From assembly GCA_950097605.1 (NCBI GenBank), contig CATNEU010000024.1, positions 1 through 10,098 of the forward strand: DNA of 10,098 nt. Direction: 5' to 3'. Below the pieces are notes generated by a model. That model did no database searches, was not told the DNA's origin, and saw nothing but the letters and a program-made list of their open reading frames with translations. Made by a program: the position numbers and the translations under genes. The stretch's first letter is position 1. Every line of letters begins with the position of its first letter. The DNA is from an uncultured Oscillospiraceae bacterium. Its GTDB lineage: Bacteria; Bacillota; Clostridia; Oscillospirales; Ruminococcaceae. This document shows, one piece after another, positions 6,535-10,098 of the stretch.

Positions 6535-6610
6535 CGGGACGGAGTCTGTGGTGGTGTATGCCGCCGCGGATGCAGCCTCTGCCGTCCCGGTTGAAACAGT
6601 TGTTGCTGCT
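6535..6610 (+). promoter_or_regulatory. Structured 5' leader of the zinc-ribbon gene, possible cis-regulatory RNA
   Basis: CGGGACGG (6535-6542) and CCGTCCCG (6582-6589) form a perfect 8-bp closing stem. Inside it CTGTGGTGG (6546-6554) pairs with CCGCCGCGG (6561-6569), 9 bp with three G-U pairs and a 6-nt loop. An unpaired 12-nt strand (6570-6581) carries GCAGC (6572-6576), which could pair with GCTGC (6606-6610) beyond the stem as a pseudoknot. The fold begins about 8-10 nt after the predicted transcription start. I do not recognise it as a known riboswitch class. Confidence 0.45.
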
Positions 6611-6664
6611 TCTTAGGCGAAGATTTCCATAGGTTGTTTGGATCAAAAATGAGAGGTGGATTTT

Positions 6665-7111
6665 ATGAAAGTTTGTCCGGTTTGCGAGTATATGAACCAG
6701 GATGCGGCAGTTGTCTGCAAGGAGTGCAGCACGTCGCTGAAAAATGTGGAGTCGAAATCCCTTGAAAGCGTGGAAGCGCACGAAATTCGTCAGAAAAATA
6801 CCCGCAGAAAGAAATCGCTGATTGTTTTTCACAGTGTCTTTCTGACTTGCTTTTTCGCAATACACGCCTGGCTTTTGTATCTGTATTTGCTGGATGGGAC
6901 CAGCCTTGCTTTTTATGCGGGGATGTTTGCAATCTATCTGGTTGCAGGATTGGTTTTCCATCTTCTCCCGGTTTTCAACCGCCGCGCGTCGCGTGGCAGC
7001 AGCGGCCATAAGTCGAACGACGGGCTGATTACAGCGCTGCAGGTGGTTATGGTGGTGGCGATGCTGCTGGCGTTTGTGGGTTTGTTTAGCCGTGTCATCA
7101 TTGAAAAATAA
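6665..7111 (+). CDS. Small zinc-ribbon membrane protein, function unknown
   Basis: A 148-residue protein with an N-terminal zinc ribbon: C4-x2-C7 (KVCPVCEY) and C18-x2-C21 (VVCKECS), the common CxxC...CxxC form. After a charged linker rich in Lys/Arg/Glu (about 25-50) come two membrane segments (about 50-70 and 78-98) and a third near the C-terminus (about 122-144), separated by a basic, Ser-rich loop. The ribbon probably faces the cytoplasm. Such proteins are common and uncharacterised in Clostridia; a role cannot be given. The frame also allows GTG 6656, but AGGTGG (6654-6659) about 5 nt before ATG 6665 favours the latter. It is a single-gene transcript with its own promoter, structured leader and terminator. 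Confidence 0.85.
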   Translation: MKVCPVCEYMNQDAAVVCKECSTSLKNVESKSLESVEAHEIRQKNTRRKKSLIVFHSVFLTCFFAIHAWLLYLYLLDGTSLAFYAGMFAIYLVAGLVFHLLPVFNRRASRGSSGHKSNDGLITALQVVMVVAMLLAFVGLFSRVIIEK

Positions 7112-7186
7112 GGGTTGCTAGTGGAACTGGTTTGATTTCTGTTATGACATTTACCGCGTTGCTTTGAAGAGTTGCATATACATATT

Positions 7187-7230
7187 GGCCGCCTGTGCTG
7201 TTGGTAAAGACAGCGCGGGACGGCCTTTTT
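7187..7230 (+). terminator. Rho-independent terminator after the zinc-ribbon gene
   Basis: GGCCGCCTGTGCTGT (7187-7201) pairs with ACAGCGCGGGACGGCC (7210-7225) with two G-U pairs and one bulged A (7220), loop 8 nt, followed by TTTTT (7226-7230). It lies 76 nt after the stop codon; the interval 7112-7186 shows nothing else. Confidence 0.88.
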
Positions 7231-7270
7231 GTATTCATATCGTATACATGTTACACACATAGAATCCAGC

Positions 7271-7298
7271 TTGCATATATATAAAAATATGCTACAAT
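7271..7298 (+). promoter_or_regulatory. Probable promoter of the ROK-like gene
   Basis: TTGCAT (7271-7276) and TACAAT (7293-7298) are separated by 16 nt; TG one base before the -10 (TGCTACAAT) makes it an extended -10 promoter. It lies about 360 nt before the start codon of the next gene, and nothing better placed is seen closer to it. Confidence 0.65.
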
Positions 7299-7303
7299 AT
7301 TAC

Positions 7304-7632
7304 GCGAAATACAGTTTTCGGTGCAGAAGGTACAACTGTCGGAACGCTTGTATATTTCGCAATTGAGAAAGTGTCAAAAACTATGCAGGATATTTTACGA
7401 AGGGAAGAAGCTTACATAGGCATGTCTATTTTGAAGGAAACCCAACCGTATTAAAATCGAGGGGCAAACCGTTACGGCAGAAGGCGGCGCGCTTACCGGC
7501 AGGATGCGAAGGGGCCGGCACAACCGGCCAACAGAGAAATATGGGCGCACGGCGCCCTCGTTTTATTATGGCATGATTTTGGCCGCACAGCAGCGGAAAA
7601 CAGCAGGAAGGCGGTTGGCCTTCATGTTTTCC
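7304..7632 (+). promoter_or_regulatory. Long hairpin-rich 5' leader of the ROK-like gene
   Basis: Four structures are visible in a leader that begins at the predicted transcription start. (a) GCGAAATA (7304-7311)/TATTTCGC (7353-7360), enclosing CAGTT/AACTG (7312-7316, 7334-7338). (b) GGCCGG/CCGGCC (7513-7518, 7524-7529), 5-nt loop. (c) GGGCGC/GCGCCC (7543-7548, 7552-7557), 3-nt loop, followed 3 nt later by TTTT (7561-7564), resembling a weak intrinsic terminator. (d) GGAAAACA/TGTTTTCC (7595-7602, 7625-7632) enclosing GAAGGC/GCCTTC (7607-7612, 7618-7623). The arrangement of a 5' aptamer-like stem, a terminator-like stem and a hairpin 30 nt before the start codon would suit a riboswitch or attenuator, but I recognise no known class. 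Confidence 0.4.
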
Positions 7633-7664
7633 TCTAACAGTACTGATGAAAAGGAGCGTTCGCG

Positions 7665-9050
7665 ATGCAACGATTTGGTCTTGAACTCGACGTGAAAAAC
7701 AGTCCGTTGTTGGATACATCCTTTCTCCCGTTTTTAAAATTCCAGGAGGCGTTGGTGCGGGATGCGAGCCGGCCGGTTGCAGTGGCTGTCGAACGGCTGG
7801 GAGGAGAAACCGAGGTATACCATACCTGTGTGCATGAACAGCCGGAACAGTATGAGGCGGATGCTTTTTATATCGAAAGGCTTGTGAAGTTTTTGCTGTG
7901 GTCCAAGGGCGGCTTCCGGGTCTACGTCTGCGGGGATGAAAAACTGGCGGCGCATATCAAACGGCAGTACAGCCCGGAAGGCAGCCGCAGCTTCGACTAT
8001 TTCTTTATGCAGCGGGTATATGAGCGGCCTTTCGAGGTGGTCTCTCTGCCCTATGCGCAGACGCCGCAGACAAAACGGGCTTCTGTCCCGATGGGCGGCC
8101 ACACAGACGGCTGCCGCATCGGGTTTGACGCGGGCTGCAGCGACCGCAAGGTCACGGCGATGCGCGACGGCGAGGTGGTGTACAGCGAGGAAACCGTTTG
8201 GCTGCCGCAGAAAGAGAGCGACCCGCAGTATCACTATGACGGGATTTTGGATTCCCTGCGGCGGGCGGCCTCCTGCCTGCCGCGCGTCGACGCAATTGGA
8301 GTCAGTTCGGCGGGCATCTATATGGATAACCGCGCAATGGTGGCCTCGCTGTTCCGCGCCGTGCCGGATGCGCAGTTTGAAACGCACTGCAAGGATATCT
8401 TTATCCGTGCCGCCGCGGCGTTTGGCGGCGTGCCGCTGGTTGTGGCGAACGACGGCGATGTGACGGCGCTCGAGGGCACCATCCGATTGCAGGACACCCA
8501 GGTTCTGGGCATTTCGATGGGGTCGAGCGAGGCCGGCGGCTATGTGGACGCGCAGGGAAATATTGTCGGCTGGCTCAACGAGCTGGCCTTCGCGCCGGTT
8601 GACCTACAGGAGAACGCCGCCTGCGACGACTGGTCGAAGGACCTGGGCTGCGGGGCCAACTACTTTTCGCAGGAAGCCGCCGTGCGCCTCGCAAGGCGCG
8701 CGGGCATCCTGCTGCCCCATTCGCGCAGCGACGCGGAAAAACTGGCAGCCATCCAGGAGCTGGCGTCTGCGGGGGACAAACGCGCCCGCAAGGTCTTTGC
8801 CACAATCGGATGCTATCTTGGCCACACGATTGCGCTCTATGCCACGTTCTATGAGCTAAAACACATCCTGCTGCTTGGTAGGGTGATGTCGGGCGAGGGC
8901 GGCAACATCATTCTGACCGAGGCGCTGCGGGTTCTGTACGACGAGTACCCGGACTATACGGGAATCCGGCTGCACTTGCCCGAAGAGAAGGTCAGGCGGG
9001 TGGGGCAGTCCACCGCTGCGGCGACGCTTCCGAAAATTGCGAAATTGTAA
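7665..9050 (+). CDS. ROK-like (sugar kinase fold) protein with N-terminal extension
   Basis: A 461-residue protein whose residues ~150-461 follow the ROK/actin-like ATPase plan: phosphate-1 motif RIGFDAGCSDRKVTAMRDGE (151-170), VSSAGIYMDN (213-222), catalytic-type ANDGDVTALEG (261-271, D263 probably the base), phosphate-2 LGISMGSSEAGGY (281-293) and adenosine-type LLLGRVMSGEGG (402-413). The usual ROK zinc site (CxCGxxGCxE) is absent; in its place is CDDWSKDLGCGANYF (320-334). Residues 1-145 form an additional domain I do not recognise, including VAVAVERLGGETEVYHTCV and FRVYVCGDEKLAAHI. ROK members phosphorylate sugars or act as sugar-responsive repressors; no DNA-binding motif is seen, so a kinase or ATP-binding sensor is more likely. 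AAGGAG (7651-7656), 8 nt before ATG 7665, sets the start. It is transcribed alone, behind a long structured leader. Confidence 0.82.
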   Translation: MQRFGLELDVKNSPLLDTSFLPFLKFQEALVRDASRPVAVAVERLGGETEVYHTCVHEQPEQYEADAFYIERLVKFLLWSKGGFRVYVCGDEKLAAHIKRQYSPEGSRSFDYFFMQRVYERPFEVVSLPYAQTPQTKRASVPMGGHTDGCRIGFDAGCSDRKVTAMRDGEVVYSEETVWLPQKESDPQYHYDGILDSLRRAASCLPRVDAIGVSSAGIYMDNRAMVASLFRAVPDAQFETHCKDIFIRAAAAFGGVPLVVANDGDVTALEGTIRLQDTQVLGISMGSSEAGGYVDAQGNIVGWLNELAFAPVDLQENAACDDWSKDLGCGANYFSQEAAVRLARRAGILLPHSRSDAEKLAAIQELASAGDKRARKVFATIGCYLGHTIALYATFYELKHILLLGRVMSGEGGNIILTEALRVLYDEYPDYTGIRLHLPEEKVRRVGQSTAAATLPKIAKL

Positions 9051-9053
9051 CAC

Positions 9054-9074
9054 CTGAACCGGAAGGCGGTTCAG
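9054..9074 (+). repeat. Small hairpin directly after the ROK-like gene
   Basis: CTGAACC (9054-9060) and GGTTCAG (9068-9074) form a perfect 7-bp stem with a 7-nt loop, starting 3 nt after the stop codon. It lacks a T tract, so it is not a terminator by itself; it may protect the mRNA 3' end. The remaining bases up to the terminator at 9133 show nothing further. Confidence 0.4.
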
Positions 9075-9132
9075 ATACTGCCCGCACGCAGAGAGCCGCC
9101 GCTGTCCGGATTGGGTGGGAACCGGCAACAAT

Positions 9133-9178
9133 AAAAAGCCGCGCGTACTGTGGATAGAAAGTACGCGCGGCTTTTTTT
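9133..9178. terminator. Bidirectional terminator between convergent genes
   Basis: AAAAAGCCGCGCGTACT (9133-9149) and AGTACGCGCGGCTTTTT (9160-9176) form a perfect 17-bp stem with a 10-nt loop, with T's continuing to 9178 and an A tract on the other side. It serves the ROK-like gene on the plus strand and the collagen-like gene on the minus strand. Confidence 0.95.
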
Positions 9179-9246
9179 GTGTACCCATCCTTGGACAGGA
9201 GGAGAACGAGTAAACAGAAAGCCAGGTTGCGGCGTATCCGCAAATG

Positions 9247-10098
9247 TCAGGCGGACGGTCTGTTCAATTTGACAACGGTTATGGTTCCGGCGCCGTCGCT
9301 GCTGCTCACATTGCTGTTATAGGTGAGAGAAAAGCGGGTCTGCGCCGGTACATCAATGATGATGGAGTTCGAACCGTATGCACTGGTAACGTCAAAGCCC
9401 GTTTTGAAGTAGATGCCGAATTCGATATGCGGACTTCCGCTGTAAAATGGAGTGACCTGCATATAGCCGGGCGTACTCAAAAGGGTGGATATGTGGTAAG
9501 AAATCAGGTAATAGCCCGGTGCAAGGTTGATATGGGTGGAGTCCGTTAAAACAATCTGTCCGGTGGGGTCGGCAATGGATGTGCCGAAGGGGATCAGCGT
9601 GGCATTGGTAAATTGAATGCCAAACGTGACAAAGGACGCAAATGTATCGCTGGGGGCGGCGCCTGTAGCACCGGCAGGCCCTGTTGGGCCGGTAGCGCCT
9701 GTGGCCCCGGCCGGTCCGGCTGCGCCCGCCGGGCCAGTGGCGCCCGTGGGTCCGGTTGCACCGATAGGGCCTGCCTGCCCCGTAGCCCCTGCTGCGCCCG
9801 CCGGACCAGTAGGGCCGGGCAAACCCATCGGCCCGGTTGGCCCAAGAGTTCCGGCAGCTCCCTGCGGGCCTGTGGGGCCTTGCAGGCCGGTTGCACCTGT
9901 GGGGCCCGCAGGTCCTGTTGGTCCCTGCGGGCCTGCGGGTCCGGTTGGCCCTTGCGGTCCCGTGGAGCCGGTTGGCCCTCGAAGCCCCATGGGGCCAGCC
10001 GGCCCTGTGCTCCCTGCCGGGCCCATGGGTCCGGCAGGACCCGTCGGGCCCGTCGGTCCGGTTACGCCTTGGGAAGGCCCGGTGGGTCCCGTCGGTCC
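9247..10098 (-). CDS. Collagen-like protein with BclA-type C-terminal domain (5' end outside window)
   Basis: The minus-strand frame is open to the right edge, so the visible 283 residues are the C-terminal part; the internal ATG at 10026 is just a GPM triplet, not the start. About 49 Gly-X-Y triplets are visible, mostly GPT, GPA, GAT and GPQ, with one interruption (GPSQGVT, near 10059-10079). Pro in X and Thr in Y are typical of bacterial triple helices, and the Thr residues are glycosylation sites in BclA. From about 9657 down to 9250 follows a ~135-residue cysteine-free domain rich in beta strands (FASFVTFGIQFTNATLIPFG, LAPGYYLISYHIS, PAQTRFSLTYNSN), matching the trimeric TNF-like C-terminal domain of BclA proteins. 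By analogy it would form hair-like filaments on the spore surface. The N-terminal anchoring sequence is not visible, so the surface location is inferred. Confidence 0.9.
   Translation of the reverse strand, partial: GPTGPTGPSQGVTGPTGPTGPAGPMGPAGSTGPAGPMGLRGPTGSTGPQGPTGPAGPQGPTGPAGPTGATGLQGPTGPQGAAGTLGPTGPMGLPGPTGPAGAAGATGQAGPIGATGPTGATGPAGAAGPAGATGATGPTGPAGATGAAPSDTFASFVTFGIQFTNATLIPFGTSIADPTGQIVLTDSTHINLAPGYYLISYHISTLLSTPGYMQVTPFYSGSPHIEFGIYFKTGFDVTSAYGSNSIIIDVPAQTRFSLTYNSNVSSSDGAGTITVVKLNRPSA
9655..10098 (-). repeat. Gly-X-Y coding repeat (9-bp periodic, GC-rich)
   Basis: The collagen part of the gene is a degenerate tandem array of GGN-NNN-NNN codons with short recurring units encoding GPT, GPA and GAT. 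Such arrays expand and contract by slippage or recombination, so copy number is likely strain-variable and the assembly here should be treated with care. Confidence 0.85.

Larger units (their letters stand above)
6112..6664 (+). other. 550-base gene-free region with several predicted RNA structures
   Basis: No reading frame here has a good ribosome binding site or recognisable product. Visible elements in order: hairpin 6146-6186 (CACAAAC/GTTTGTG outer, TGCAA/TTGCA inner); an extended -10 element TGGTATACT (6218-6226) without a clear -35; a weak promoter TTAAAA-17-TATTAT (6314-6342) leading into the structured segment 6351-6430; a hairpin at 6447-6472; and the promoter and structured leader of the zinc-ribbon gene (6492-6664). 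The region is too long and too structured to be simple spacer. Confidence 0.6.

Noticed and set aside
7504..7695. A 63-codon frame in the ROK leader overlapping the ROK start, as a possible upstream ORF.
   Set aside because: It has only a weak purine stretch before the ATG, a basic low-complexity product, and runs across several hairpins and the real ribosome binding site. Translation is not excluded but is unsupported.
9655..10098. Regular GC-rich repeats as a possible CRISPR or other non-coding array.
   Set aside because: The period is 9 bp, keeps one open frame throughout and encodes Gly-X-Y; there are no spacers.

Overview
The window looks like chromosome of an endospore-forming member of the Clostridia, probably in the Oscillospiraceae/Ruminococcaceae direction. 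The evidence is Gly-rich Shine-Dalgarno sequences (AGGAG, GGAGG, GAGGTG), near-consensus sigma-A promoters, moderately high GC in coding regions, a YerC/YecD-type TrpR-family regulator, CCA-encoding tRNA genes, and a collagen-like protein with a BclA-type C-terminal domain at the right edge. The genus is inference; most proteins are recognised only at family level.

Layout from left to right. (1) 2-1236: the C-terminal ATPase part of a sensor histidine kinase (5' end outside the window), overlapping by 4 bp a response regulator with a LuxR-like helix-turn-helix. (2) 1315-3338: a promoter followed by an apparent three-gene operon: a YerC-type TrpR-family regulator, a class I SAM-dependent methyltransferase and the redox chaperone Hsp33 (hslO). 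(3) 3427-3757: a perfect TTGACA-17-TATAAT promoter, tRNA-Gly(GCC), tRNA-Cys(GCA) and a strong terminator. (4) 3776-4369: a 197-residue protein of unknown function starting just after that terminator. (5) 4447-6111: promoter, a PutP-type sodium/proline symporter and its terminator. (6) 6112-6664: a 550-base gene-free stretch with several predicted RNA structures and promoters. It leads into a small zinc-ribbon membrane protein (6665-7111) and its terminator. (7) 7271-9050: promoter, an unusually long (about 360 nt), hairpin-rich leader and a 461-residue ROK-like protein with an extra N-terminal domain. (8) 9133-9178: a 17-bp bidirectional terminator shared with the convergent collagen-like gene on the minus strand (9247 to beyond the right edge).

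Most genes are ordinary housekeeping or accessory genes of Clostridia and do not form one combined pathway. I see no mobile element, CRISPR array or defence system. The least explained material is RNA-level: the leader of the ROK-like gene, the structured region before the zinc-ribbon gene, and a candidate independent non-coding RNA between putP and that gene. Two promoters (putP and the zinc-ribbon gene) also share a 14-base block around their -35 boxes at identical spacing. All structures were found by eye from base pairing; none has been folded or searched computationally.
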